From Anaeromyxobacter soli (GTDB lineage: Bacteria; Myxococcota; Myxococcia; Myxococcales; Anaeromyxobacteraceae): a stretch of 64,000 nt of DNA. Below the pieces are notes generated by a model. The model made no database searches. It saw only the letters and a program-made list of their open reading frames with translations, and had not been told where the DNA came from. This document shows positions 16,584 to 25,133 of this stretch, piece by piece. How positions within the stretch are numbered: the stretch's first letter is position 1; every line of letters begins with the position of its first letter. Where the stretch lies: positions 124,001 to 188,000 of the forward strand of contig NZ_JAKZLF010000001.1 of the NCBI RefSeq assembly GCF_022808855.1, given 5' to 3'. The position numbers and the translations under genes were made by a program.

Positions 16584-17469
16584 GGCGGTCCTCCTTTGCG
16601 TTCTCCTGCGCGTCGCCCTCGACCGTGTCGCGGCGGCGCGAGAAGGCGTAGAGCCCCATCAGCAGCGGGGGCCACAGGGTCATCACGAACGGCGGGGCGC
16701 CCAGCGCGCCGGACACGAGGCTCGGGATGTCCTTCTCCGGGACGTCGGTGCGGAGCGCGAGCTTCTCGAGGTCGACGTCGGTGATGTACAGCCAGCTCGT
16801 CCCGCCGGCCTCGTGCTCGCCGAAGACGTGCGGCACGTACTTGCCGGGGTTCGTGTAGATGCGGGTCTTCGCGAGCTCGATGAGCTCCGCCCGGTGACCG
16901 AAGGTGAGCGCGCCGGAGGGGCACACCTCGGTGCACGCGGGCTTCAGCCCCTTCGCCTGGCGGTCCGCGCAGAACCCGCACTTCCGGACGCGCGGCTTCC
17001 AGCTGTCGTACTCGTACTTCGGCACGTCGAACGGGCAGGCGATCATGCAGTAGCGGCAGCCCATGCACTTCGACGGGTCGTAGACCACCGGCCCGGCCGG
17101 CGTCTTGTCCATGGCCCGGACCGGGCACGCGGACGCGCACCCGGGCGCGAGGCAGTGCATGCACTGCTTCTTCGCGAAGCGGACGGTCCCGTCCTCCTTC
17201 TCGGCGCGGTTCACGACGGTGAAGACCTGGGGGGCGGTGTCGCGCCGCTGCTTCATCACGTCGTCGCTCGCCGGCGGCGCCGGGAGCGCGTTCTTCTCGG
17301 CACACGCGGCCTCGCAGGCGCGGCAGCCGACGCAGAGGGTCGTGTCGACGAGCACGCCTGGCGTGTCCGTCCCCTCCGCGTGCGGCAAGGCCGCCGACGC
17401 CGACGCGGCGCCCGCGGCCCCTGCCGTCACTGCGGCGATCTTGAAGAACCCTCTGCGTCCGATCCTCAT
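16576..17469 (-). CDS. HybA-like Tat-exported four-cluster ferredoxin subunit with C-terminal anchor
   Basis: 297 residues. The Tat motif GRRGFFKIAA starts the protein. Four iron-sulfur motifs follow: CVGCRACEAAC, CMHCLAPGCASAC, CMGCRYCMIAC, and CGFC with a later CTEVC, giving sixteen cysteines for four [4Fe-4S] clusters. A C-terminal helix near 255-275 (APPFVMTLWPPLLMGLYAF) anchors it on the periplasmic side, as in HybA. It is coupled by overlap to the HybB-like gene and preceded by a 24-residue membrane peptide. It should wire the quinone site to the periplasmic cytochrome. Confidence 0.93.
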   Translation of the reverse strand: MRIGRRGFFKIAAVTAGAAGAASASAALPHAEGTDTPGVLVDTTLCVGCRACEAACAEKNALPAPPASDDVMKQRRDTAPQVFTVVNRAEKEDGTVRFAKKQCMHCLAPGCASACPVRAMDKTPAGPVVYDPSKCMGCRYCMIACPFDVPKYEYDSWKPRVRKCGFCADRQAKGLKPACTEVCPSGALTFGHRAELIELAKTRIYTNPGKYVPHVFGEHEAGGTSWLYITDVDLEKLALRTDVPEKDIPSLVSGALGAPPFVMTLWPPLLMGLYAFSRRRDTVEGDAQENAKEDRHG

Positions 17470-17494
17470 GGTGTCTCCGGGCAGCTCGAGGCGC

Positions 17495-17569
17495 CTAGCG
17501 GGCGGCGACGAGGTTCAGGGTTCCGAGCACCGCGACTCCGAAAAGCGCGAACACGAAGGCGAACATCAT
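17495..17569 (-). CDS. 24-residue single-helix membrane microprotein at the head of the HybAB-like operon
   Basis: The sequence reads MMFAFVFALFGVAVLG followed by TLNLVAAR and a TAG stop: almost wholly one membrane helix with a short basic end. The ribosome site AAAGGAG sits seven bases before the ATG at 17569 and is among the best Shine-Dalgarno matches in the window. The stop is 25 bases before the HybA-like ATG. Size, topology and position recall CydX-type small subunits of respiratory complexes, but no homology is claimed. It is shorter than usual annotation limits, so it is probably unannotated. It could instead be a leader peptide controlling hybA-like translation. Confidence 0.65.
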   Translation of the reverse strand: MMFAFVFALFGVAVLGTLNLVAAR

Positions 17570-17998
17570 GGCGTGCTCCTTTCGATTCCTGCGGGGGTGG
17601 TGGCCTTCCCGCTTGGTCGCTAGAGCACGCGCCGGGCCATCGCCGCGGCGGGCGCGGCCGGAGCGTCGGTTCGGGATTGTTTACGCAGGGTTACTGCGGG
17701 GGCGCCGCGTCCACCCCTCGCCGCGGCTCCCCGCTCGAGCGGCGCCGGCCGTCGAGAATCTCGACGACCCGCAGCGGGGGCCGCTCGTATGGCGGGAACC
17801 TTCGCGCGCGATCACGCGCGGTTGCGAGCGATCGCGGGCGCGATGGCGAGTTACTCCACGGCCGTGGAGGGATTCAACGGCGCGCGTGGACGCCGAGACC
17901 TGCGCTCCCGCAGGAGACGGCCCATGCCCCGCGCGCATGCGATCCCGGGTGGAGGCGACCGGACGCGCGCGACCGTTCGTCGCGCGCGCGCTGCCACG
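17570..17998. promoter_or_regulatory. Upstream region of the HybAB-like operon with two dyads
   Basis: 429 bases with no credible gene. It holds the dyad CGCAG-GGTTA-CTGCG (17684-17698) and a perfect 16-base palindrome CTCCACGGCCGTGGAG (17854-17869). Both lie upstream of the minus-strand microprotein start and could be operators. No strong -35/-10 pair or sigma-54 element was recognised. Confidence 0.4.
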
Positions 17999-19834
17999 TC
18001 AGGGGAGCGGGTTCATTCGCACCGCTCGCGCGAACGGGTCGCCAGGCTCCCGTTCGCCGCTGACGCAGACAGGGGCCCCGTCGACTCGACCGCAGATCCC
18101 GTGCGCGCGACGGAACGCCTCGACCTCTTGCGGACGGACCACGTAGATCGTCGCAGGATCCAGCCGCGCCCCGGAGACGGCGCCGTAGAGCTCCCGGCAG
18201 TAGGCCCCGGCGCGATCCGGATCGAGGCGCGCAGCGTACGCCCCGTTGAACGTGAGCCCGAGCCTGTACGCGACGTGCGCGAGACCGAGCTGCGCGTCAG
18301 GCGGCCAGACGGGCGGTCCGCACGCGTCCTCCGCCACGGGCTCCCCGCCCGCGTTGAGATAGGGCGGGTACATCGCGAGGTGCTGGTACCCGCCGCGCGC
18401 GAGCTCCCATACCTCGGAACCCGGGGGACGCCACGGCTCGGTCCCGAGCTGCAGCGGAACGGGAGGATTCACGTCCGCAGCCTGCACCGCGAAGGCGACT
18501 GCCAGTGCGCCCACGAGCGCACGTGGTCGCGTCCGCAGCGCGGTCGCGACCGCCGCGATCGCAGCCAGGACGATGAGGTAATGGAGCGGCCAGACGAACC
18601 GGCCAGAGGACCTGAACGTGCTCCCCAGCTGGGGAACGAGCGCGTACAGCCGGACCGTCAGGATGCGCTCTCCCGCGAAGGTGATCGCGTCCGAGAGCGC
18701 GAAGACGAAGAGGAGCAGCGTGACCGCCCCGATCGGCGCCGACCGCGCGAGCGCGCCGGGCGAGGGCCGTGTCCCACGCAGCGCGAGGGTGAGGCCGATC
18801 CCGAGGAGCACGAGGAGGAGCGCGCCCGCGCCGAGGTAGCCGAAGCCTTCGTACTGTCCGCCCTGGACCGGGAGGCTCCCGAGCACGCGTGACCAGCCCA
18901 TCGGGTTCACGAGCGTGGCGAGATCGGCGGAGAAGAACCCGAACCCTGGCGCCTCGGAGCGCACGCCACTCCCGAAGAATCCGAAGAGGAGGAGCCCGGC
19001 GGCGGCCGCGACCGCGATGCCGGAGAGGCCGCCGAGGAGCAGCGCGGACCCGCCGAGGCGCTCCACGGCCACGAGCCGCACGACGAGCGCGGCCGCCAAT
19101 GCCGCGGTCATCACCACGAAGTACGGGTGCACGCCCGCGCAGAGGAAGACGAGCAGCAGGACGGCCACGATGCGTCCACGCACCCGCCGGGGCTCGACCG
19201 ACGCGAGCGCGAGCCAGAGCGCGACGAGGACGATCCAGTGGGCGGACAGGCTCGCGTGGCCGAGGCGATTGAGCAGCGGCGGCGACAGCGCGAACAGCGC
19301 GCCCCCGAGCGCCTGCGCAGCCGGGTGCGGCGTCGCGAGCTTCACGAGCTTCGCGCCGACGTAACCCTGCAGCGCGAAGGCCAGGAGGAGCCACGCGCCG
19401 ACGTACTGGAAGTCCCGCGGGAGGAATGACGCCCAGGGCCTCAGGAGGATCGCGACGAGCGGGATCGAGTCGGTGAAGCCCAGCGTCGAGCCGACCGGGA
19501 ACGGGTAGAAGGGGTTGGCCCCGAGCGGCAGGGAGATGGGCGCGGACCGGAAGAACAGCCAGCCCATGTAGTTCGCGCTCCAGTCGCCCGACATCAGCCA
19601 GCCGACGTGGGAGGGGTGGGCGACCGCGAGCCCCACCTTCGAAGCGAACCAGGCGATGCCGACGGCGGCAGCCGCGAGCGCGGGGCCGTGCGCGCGAGCG
19701 AGCGAAGCGAGCGGCGGCAGCGCGCGCTGCTCGGGTGCGCACGCGTCGATCGCGGGCCCGGCGATCTTCGCCTCCGATGGACCTCTCACGGCGGCGGGAG
19801 AATCGCCGCTGACCGCCCGGGGTGTCAAACCCAC
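17999..19834 (-). CDS. DUF6311-family polytopic membrane protein (GT-C-like)
   Basis: 611 residues with about eleven helices. The first extracytoplasmic loop has HPSHVGWLMSGDWSANYMGW, and PLGANPFYPFPVGSTLGFTDS follows, the pattern I associate with DUF6311 proteins of the GT-C glycosyltransferase type. The Asp in SGDW is in the expected catalytic-loop place. The C-terminal 130 residues form a soluble domain with four Cys (EDACGPP, YCRELYG, HGICGRV, PVCVSG). It starts 54 bases after the NtrC-type gene on the same strand, but a functional link is not evident. Substrate unknown. Confidence 0.7.
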   Translation of the reverse strand: MGLTPRAVSGDSPAAVRGPSEAKIAGPAIDACAPEQRALPPLASLARAHGPALAAAAVGIAWFASKVGLAVAHPSHVGWLMSGDWSANYMGWLFFRSAPISLPLGANPFYPFPVGSTLGFTDSIPLVAILLRPWASFLPRDFQYVGAWLLLAFALQGYVGAKLVKLATPHPAAQALGGALFALSPPLLNRLGHASLSAHWIVLVALWLALASVEPRRVRGRIVAVLLLVFLCAGVHPYFVVMTAALAAALVVRLVAVERLGGSALLLGGLSGIAVAAAAGLLLFGFFGSGVRSEAPGFGFFSADLATLVNPMGWSRVLGSLPVQGGQYEGFGYLGAGALLLVLLGIGLTLALRGTRPSPGALARSAPIGAVTLLLFVFALSDAITFAGERILTVRLYALVPQLGSTFRSSGRFVWPLHYLIVLAAIAAVATALRTRPRALVGALAVAFAVQAADVNPPVPLQLGTEPWRPPGSEVWELARGGYQHLAMYPPYLNAGGEPVAEDACGPPVWPPDAQLGLAHVAYRLGLTFNGAYAARLDPDRAGAYCRELYGAVSGARLDPATIYVVRPQEVEAFRRAHGICGRVDGAPVCVSGEREPGDPFARAVRMNPLP

Positions 19835-19888
19835 CTGCTGCCGAGCCGCGGGGGGGCGACCGAGCGCCGAAGGCTCGCGAGCGGGCGC

Positions 19889-21289
19889 CTACCCGCCCGC
19901 GCTCGGCTCGCTTCCTGGCGCGAGCTCCGCCTCCTCGCCGTCCCTGCGGAGCCCCCACTTCTTCATCTTGTTGTAGAGGGTCACGCGGTCGATCCCGAGG
20001 ATGCGGGCCGACTGGCTCACGTTCCCGTTGGTGTGCGCCAGCATCGCCGCGACGTGCCGCCGCTCGACCTCCTCGAGCGACGCGAGCGTCCCGTGCCGGG
20101 GCGGCGCGTCGAGCTTGGTGGGGAGCCCGAGATCGGAGAGCTGGATGACGGGCCCCGAGGCGACGACGGCGCCGCGCTCGAGCACGTTCCGGAGCTCGCG
20201 CACGTTGCCCGGCCAGTCGTGCGCCATGAGGGCGCTCATCGCCTCGGGCGTGAGCCCCTCGATCCGCCGCTTCATCTCCACCGAGAGCCGCTCGACGAAG
20301 TTCTCGACGAGGAGCGGGATGTCCTCCCGCCGCTCGCGCAGCGGCGGGATGAGGATCGGGATGACGTTCAGGCGGTAGAACAGGTCCTCGCGGAACTTGC
20401 CCTCGCGGGCCGCGCGGCGCAGGTCGCGGTTCGTCGCCGCCACGATCCGGACGTCCACCTCGATGGGCTCGTTGCCGCCCACGCGATGGAAGCGGCGCTC
20501 CTCGAGCACGCGCAGCAGATCGAGCTGCAGCTTCGGACCGATGTCGCCCACCTCGTCGAGGAACAGGGTGCCGCCGTGCGCCGCCTCGAACTTCCCCTTT
20601 CGCCGCGAGATGGCGCCGGTGAACGCCCCCTTCTCGTGACCGAACAGCTCCGACTCGAGCAGGCTCTCGGTCAGCGCCGCGCAGGAGACCGCCACGAACG
20701 GTCCCTCCGTCCGCGGGCTCTCGGCGTGGATGGCCCGGGCGAGCACCTCCTTGCCGCTGCCGGACTCGCCGAGGACGAGGATCGTCGAGTTCGAGCGCGC
20801 GGCGGTGCGGGCGAGCTCGAACACGGACTGCATGGCCGGGCTCTTCGAGAGCAGGTCGCGGAAGCGGTACTCCTGCCGGAGCGCCTGGCGCAGCACCGCG
20901 TTCTCCCGCACGAGCGACTGCTGGGAGACGATCTTCTGCATCATGAGCGACAGCTCCTCGGGATCGAACGGCTTCACGAGGTAGTCGTAGGCGCCCATCT
21001 TCATCGCGCTCACGGCGGTGTCGACCGTGGCGTAGGCCGTCATGATCACGACGGCGACGTCCGGCTGGAGCTTCTTCGCCTCCTCGAGCACCTGGAGGCC
21101 GTCCATCCCCGGCATCTTCAGATCGACGATCATGATGGACCAGCGCTCTCTCTTGAGCGCCTCGATCGCCGAGCGGCCCTCGGGCATCGTCCCGACGGTG
21201 TAGCCGTCCTTCTCGAGCCAGCCGCCGAGCGACTCCCGGACGATCTCCTCGTCGTCCACCACCAGGATGCGGGTCCTCTCGTTCGCCAT
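19889..21289 (-). CDS. NtrC-type sigma-54-dependent response regulator
   Basis: 466 residues. A receiver domain (1-125) has Asp56 in IMIVDLKMPG, followed by an AAA+ domain with Walker A GESGSGKE, the sigma-54 contact loop GAFTGA, Walker B TLFLDEVGD and arginine fingers. A Fis-type helix-turn-helix closes the protein (SQSARILGIDRVTLYNKMKK). GAAGGAG precedes the ATG at 21289. It lies four bases after the archaemetzincin gene, which follows a heme-type sensor kinase gene, so the kinase is the probable phosphodonor. It should activate sigma-54 promoters; none was firmly identified in the window. Confidence 0.95.
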   Translation of the reverse strand: MANERTRILVVDDEEIVRESLGGWLEKDGYTVGTMPEGRSAIEALKRERWSIMIVDLKMPGMDGLQVLEEAKKLQPDVAVVIMTAYATVDTAVSAMKMGAYDYLVKPFDPEELSLMMQKIVSQQSLVRENAVLRQALRQEYRFRDLLSKSPAMQSVFELARTAARSNSTILVLGESGSGKEVLARAIHAESPRTEGPFVAVSCAALTESLLESELFGHEKGAFTGAISRRKGKFEAAHGGTLFLDEVGDIGPKLQLDLLRVLEERRFHRVGGNEPIEVDVRIVAATNRDLRRAAREGKFREDLFYRLNVIPILIPPLRERREDIPLLVENFVERLSVEMKRRIEGLTPEAMSALMAHDWPGNVRELRNVLERGAVVASGPVIQLSDLGLPTKLDAPPRHGTLASLEEVERRHVAAMLAHTNGNVSQSARILGIDRVTLYNKMKKWGLRRDGEEAELAPGSEPSAGG

Positions 21290-21293
21290 GGCT

Positions 21294-21827
21294 TCACGCT
21301 CCTTCGGAGACGTCGTCCAGGTGGCTGCGGCACTCGGGGCAGAGATCGACGCCCTTCGCGTCCACCTCGCGGACCGCGGGCGAGCGCGACATGACGCAGC
21401 GCTCGTGTCCGCAGTGGACGAGGCCGAAGGCGTGCCCGACCTCGTGCACCGCCTCCTTGGCGAGCCGCAGGGCGAGCAGCGCCCGCCCGCCGGGGCCGGG
21501 CTCGACGAGCCGCTTCAGCGACACCACCGCCGCGCCGCCGCCGAGCTGGGCCTCGCCGAAGACGTAGGTGAGGATGGGGATGAACAGGTCGCCGTCGGTG
21601 ATGCCGAGCACCTTCCCGGAGCCCGGCCCGGACTCGCCGAGCCAGCTCAGGATCGGCGTCGTCCGGTGCTGCTTGCGCTTCTCGTCGTAGGCGTGGCGCG
21701 GCCGCTCCGGGGACTCCCAGAGGAAGACGGGGCGGCCGAAGGCGGCGGCGAGGTGGACGCGGACGTGCTCCATCAGCTCGCGATCGACCTCTCCCTCACC
21801 GATCCACCAGACGAAGATCGAGAGCAT
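21294..21827 (-). CDS. amzA: Archaemetzincin zinc metalloprotease
   Basis: 177 residues. The C-terminal half shows the archaemetzincin signature: HEVGHAFGLVHC, the downstream CVM, and the CPEC pair, giving the HExxHxxGxxHC catalytic zinc site plus the four-Cys structural zinc site. Length matches the family. No signal peptide is evident, so it is probably cytoplasmic. It sits between a sensor kinase (51-base gap) and an NtrC-type regulator (4-base gap), an unusual operon for this protease. A regulatory proteolysis role is possible but inferred from position only. Confidence 0.9.
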   Translation of the reverse strand: MLSIFVWWIGEGEVDRELMEHVRVHLAAAFGRPVFLWESPERPRHAYDEKRKQHRTTPILSWLGESGPGSGKVLGITDGDLFIPILTYVFGEAQLGGGAAVVSLKRLVEPGPGGRALLALRLAKEAVHEVGHAFGLVHCGHERCVMSRSPAVREVDAKGVDLCPECRSHLDDVSEGA

Positions 21828-21878
21828 TCAGGTTCCCGGAGCCCGCGGAGGACGCCGCCCCTCGCCGTCCACGCGCGC

Positions 21879-23651
21879 TCACCCCGCCCCTCCCGCCGGC
21901 ACGACCGGCGCGGCCGCGTCCTCCGCGGGGCGCGGCGGGATCCGCAGCGCGATGCGAGTCCCCTTCCCCACCTCGCTCGTGAGCTCGACCTTGCCGCCGT
22001 GCCGCTCGACGATGCCGTAGACGACGGAGAGCCCGAGCCCCGTGCCGCGCTCCTTCGTCGTGAAGAACGGGTCGAAGATCTTGGAGAGGTGCTCGGGCGC
22101 GATGCCGGGGCCGGTGTCGGCGAACGAGAGCTCCACCCACCGGCCGCCCTCCACGAGCGCGCTCTCGATCTCGAGCCGGCCGCTGCGCCCCATCGCCTCG
22201 CACGCGTTCATGATGACGTTCACGCACGCCTGGCGGAGCTGGCCGAAGTCGGCGGCGACCACGGGCACCTCGGCGAGGCGCTTCTCGAGCGTGATGCCCT
22301 GGATGTGGATCTGGTTCGCGAGCAGCTGCAGGGCCTCCTCCACGACGTCGTTCACGTTCACGTCCTTCACGGCCAGCGGCCGCTCGCGCGCGAAGTCGAG
22401 CAGGTTGCGGACGATGGCGCTGCAGCGCTCGGTCTCGCGCTCGACGAGGAGGAGGTGCTTGATGAGCGCGCGGCGCGTCGACTCGTCCGGGACGCCCGCC
22501 TCGAGCGTCCGCACGATGAGCTTCGCGAAGGTGAGGATGCCGGCGAGCGGGTTGTTGATCTCGTGCGCGATCGAGGCGGAGAGCTTGCCGAGGGAGGAGA
22601 GCTTCTCGTTCCGGACGAGCTGATCCTGCGCCGAGCGGAGCGCCGCCGTCCGCTCCTGCACCTGCCGCTCCAGGCTGTGCATGAGCGCGTCGAGGTCGCC
22701 CTTCGCCTTGCGCAGGGACCGCGTCATCTCGTTGAACGACGCGCCGAGGAGGCCGAGCTCCCCGCTCCAGGTGACGGGGATCTCGAGCTCGAGCTGGTCG
22801 CGGGCGACCCGGCGGGTCGCCTGGACGAGCGCCGCGACGGGGCGCATCAGGTGCTGGCCCGTGAAGAACCAGACGAACAGGCCGAGGAGCGCGGCGGCGG
22901 CGGCCGCGGCCGCGAGCGTGCGCCAGCGGAACCCGGCGGTCTCCTCGTCGAGGCGCGACAGCGACACCCCGACGTCGAGGACGCCGAGCACCTTCCGCTC
23001 GGCCGGGTGCGCGTGGCAGGCGGCGGTGGAGCAGGACGCCTCGTTGTAGATGGGGGTGATGATCCCGAGGACGCGGTGGCCGTTCGGGGTGAAGACGCGG
23101 CTCCGCTCCTTGAGGTCCACCCGGTGGAGCGGCTCGTCGGCGGCGTGGCACCCGGAGCACGCCTCCGCGTTGCGATCGACGCTGCGGCCGATCTCCACCC
23201 GCTCCGTCGAGTAGGTGATCCGCCCCTCTGCGTCCATCATGCGCACCATCTCGATGCCGGGCTGGCGCCCGATGTCCTGCATGATGAGGTAGGCGTCGCC
23301 CCGGCGGTCCTGGAGCATGGCGCGGTGGAGCGCGTTGCGGATGGTGTGGCTGAGGAGATCGGACTCCGCGACGACCTGCGACAGCAGGTGACGCTGCACC
23401 GCCACCTCGGCGAAGAAGAACGCGGCGACGACGCCCAGGGCGACGACGGCGATCATCGTGAAGAACCGGGTCGAGAGCCGCTGCTGCCAGGGAATGTCGA
23501 AGCCGAGGTCGCCGACCGAGCGCGGCGCGATCGCGCGCGCGAGCCGCTCGAGGGCGCGGGCGTCGTCGGAGGGCGGCGCAGGGCGCTCCGCGGGCCCCCG
23601 CTCGCCTGTCGGCGGCGTGCTCTCGGCCGGGTGCCCTGCGGCCCTGGACAT
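21879..23651 (-). CDS. Sensor histidine kinase with two c-type heme motifs
   Basis: 590 residues from the ATG at 23651, preceded by GGGAGGGGGAGG. Order: cytoplasmic N-terminal tail, helix (about 62-85), periplasmic domain, helix (about 245-265), HAMP, HisKA with [12 protein letters not shown] (His near 360) and HATPase ([35 protein letters not shown]). The periplasmic domain has CSGCH (near 164) and a CX4CH-type CSTAACH (near 207), both plausible covalent heme sites; ENEx-like ITYSTE precedes the first. It heads the operon with archaemetzincin and the NtrC-type regulator and is its probable kinase. Confidence 0.9.
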   Translation of the reverse strand: MSRAAGHPAESTPPTGERGPAERPAPPSDDARALERLARAIAPRSVGDLGFDIPWQQRLSTRFFTMIAVVALGVVAAFFFAEVAVQRHLLSQVVAESDLLSHTIRNALHRAMLQDRRGDAYLIMQDIGRQPGIEMVRMMDAEGRITYSTERVEIGRSVDRNAEACSGCHAADEPLHRVDLKERSRVFTPNGHRVLGIITPIYNEASCSTAACHAHPAERKVLGVLDVGVSLSRLDEETAGFRWRTLAAAAAAAALLGLFVWFFTGQHLMRPVAALVQATRRVARDQLELEIPVTWSGELGLLGASFNEMTRSLRKAKGDLDALMHSLERQVQERTAALRSAQDQLVRNEKLSSLGKLSASIAHEINNPLAGILTFAKLIVRTLEAGVPDESTRRALIKHLLLVERETERCSAIVRNLLDFARERPLAVKDVNVNDVVEEALQLLANQIHIQGITLEKRLAEVPVVAADFGQLRQACVNVIMNACEAMGRSGRLEIESALVEGGRWVELSFADTGPGIAPEHLSKIFDPFFTTKERGTGLGLSVVYGIVERHGGKVELTSEVGKGTRIALRIPPRPAEDAAAPVVPAGGAG

Positions 23652-23751
23652 CCTCCCCCTCCCGGAAGACCTCCGTCGCGACGCTCGCCCACCGATACGC
23701 CCGCGCCTGGGACGATAGCCTTGTCCCACATCAACACCGTTGCTTTCCGGC

Positions 23752-23777
23752 GCGCAATCTTTGGGGGTGGATTGCGC
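23752..23777. promoter_or_regulatory. 8-base perfect dyad upstream of the heme sensor kinase
   Basis: GCGCAATC and GATTGCGC flank a 10-base spacer, about 100 bases before the kinase ATG. The geometry suits an upstream activator site for an NtrC-type dimer, possibly the regulator encoded in this operon. No matching -24/-12 element was found, so the role is open. Confidence 0.4.
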
Positions 23778-23879
23778 TGTATTGTCGCACCTTTCGAACG
23801 TGCGGGCAGAGTCGTCGAGCCGCCATCCTCCGGCGCGCGGCGAACCCTCGCGCGGGCGGCACGAGACTCGGGCGCGGCG

Positions 23880-24130
23880 AACGATGCGGCTGTCCATGCG
23901 GCCTCCGGTCGCACCCTGGGCCGCCCTCCCCAGCGCTGCGTCAATTGCCCCAGCGCAACGCAGCCGACGCCCCAGCCCGCGGCGGAACCCATGGAGATTG
24001 CAGGGTTCTCCCTCGCGCCCGGATGGCACGGGGGTCGCAATGGCCTGCGGCACCCAGGGGTTTCCACGGGAGGGGGCCGGGCTGGACGCGCGTGCGAGCG
24101 CTGGTCGCGCGCGTCCAGCCCCGCTTTTTT
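23880..24130 (+). ncRNA. Candidate structured RNA ending in an intrinsic terminator before purU
   Basis: The 497-base gap between the divergent kinase and purU genes contains no credible gene on the plus strand but several local pairings: GCTGCG...TTGC-CCCAGC-GCAA-CGCAGC around 23934-23962, CCCTGGG pairing with CCCAGGG, and GGAGA with TCTCC. A strong terminator ends the stretch. It could be a small RNA, or a purU leader with attenuation. The 5' end is arbitrary and no known RNA family was matched with confidence. Confidence 0.3.
24081..24130 (+). terminator. Intrinsic terminator or attenuator 18 bases before purU
   Basis: GCTGGACGCGCG (24081-24092) pairs perfectly with CGCGCGTCCAGC (24108-24119) across a 15-base loop and is followed by CCCGC and six T residues ending at 24130. 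The next gene's GTG is at 24149 on the same strand, so this hairpin either ends a separate RNA or attenuates purU. Confidence 0.8.
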
Positions 24131-24148
24131 GCTAGTTTGCCCGGTCCC

Positions 24149-25009
24149 GTGACCCACCCTCGCGCCATCCTCCTCGTCCAGTGCCCCGACCGCCCCGGGA
24201 TCGTCGCCGCGATCTCGAGCTTCCTCTTCCGCCACGGGGCGAACATCACCGACTTCGATCAGCACACCGCCGAGGAGGACGGCGGCGTCTACTTCACGCG
24301 GCTCGAGTTCCAGACGGACCGGCTGGACCTCCCGCCGGAGGATCTCGAGCGGGCGTTCGCCCTCGACGTCGCGCGCCCGTTCGCGATGGACTGGCGCCTC
24401 ACCCTCTCCTCCCGGCGAAAGCGCATCGCGGTCCTCGTCTCGAAGCACGACCACGCGCTGCTCGAGCTCCTCTGGACCTGGAAGCGCGGCGAGCTCGGCG
24501 GCGAGGTCTCGCTCGTCGTCTCGAACCACCCGGATCTGCGCCCCGCCGTCGAGGCGTTCGGCGTCCCGTTCGAGCACGTGCCGAACTCGCGCGACATCCG
24601 CGCCGAGGCGGAGGCTCGGCTGGGCGCGCTCGTCGACGGGCGCGCCGACCTCGTCGTCCTCGCGCGCTACATGCAGATCGTCTCACCCGAGCTCGTCTCG
24701 CGCTGGCCGAACCGCATGATCAACATCCACCACTCGTTCCTCCCGGCGTTCGTGGGCGCGGACCCCTACCGGCAGGCGCACGAGCGCGGAGTGAAGATCG
24801 TCGGCGCCACCGCGCACTACGTCACGGCCGAGCTCGACGCCGGCCCGATCATCGAGCAGGACGTCGGGCGCGTGACGCACCGGCACTCGGTCGACGATCT
24901 GAAGCGGCTCGGCCGCGACCTCGAGCGCCGCGTCCTCGCGCGCGCCGTGCGGTGGCACTGCGAGGACCGGATCATCGTCCACGGCAACAAGACGGTCGTC
25001 TTCGACTGA
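24149..25009 (+). CDS. purU: Formyltetrahydrofolate deformylase
   Basis: 286 residues from a GTG start; family length is about 280. An ACT domain (about 1-85, [20 protein letters not shown]) precedes a formyltransferase-fold hydrolase domain with [10 protein letters not shown], the catalytic [10 protein letters not shown] (His) and [12 protein letters not shown] (Asp). It hydrolyses 10-formyl-THF to THF and formate in the cytoplasm, balancing one-carbon pools and supplying formate for purine synthesis. No strong ribosome site precedes the GTG, and a terminator-like hairpin ends 18 bases upstream, so expression may depend on read-through or a weak start. Confidence 0.95.
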   Translation: MTHPRAILLVQCPDRPGIVAAISSFLFRHGANITDFDQHTAEEDGGVYFTRLEFQTDRLDLPPEDLERAFALDVARPFAMDWRLTLSSRRKRIAVLVSKHDHALLELLWTWKRGELGGEVSLVVSNHPDLRPAVEAFGVPFEHVPNSRDIRAEAEARLGALVDGRADLVVLARYMQIVSPELVSRWPNRMINIHHSFLPAFVGADPYRQAHERGVKIVGATAHYVTAELDAGPIIEQDVGRVTHRHSVDDLKRLGRDLERRVLARAVRWHCEDRIIVHGNKTVVFD

Positions 25010-25133
25010 GCGACGCCGCGCGCGGGCCGCCGGGTGCGCGAGCGGGCAGGCGGCAGGGACCGCGCGCGCGCACCGGGCGGGAGGGCGGGCCGGCGAGGAA
25101 GAGCCGGAGCATCTTCAGCGCGAGGAGGTCCGA

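Noticed and set aside
23880-24130. Firm call of 6S RNA or a ZTP/THF riboswitch
   Set aside because: Only very short matches exist and the required long-range stems are not convincing. It is left as an unassigned candidate RNA.
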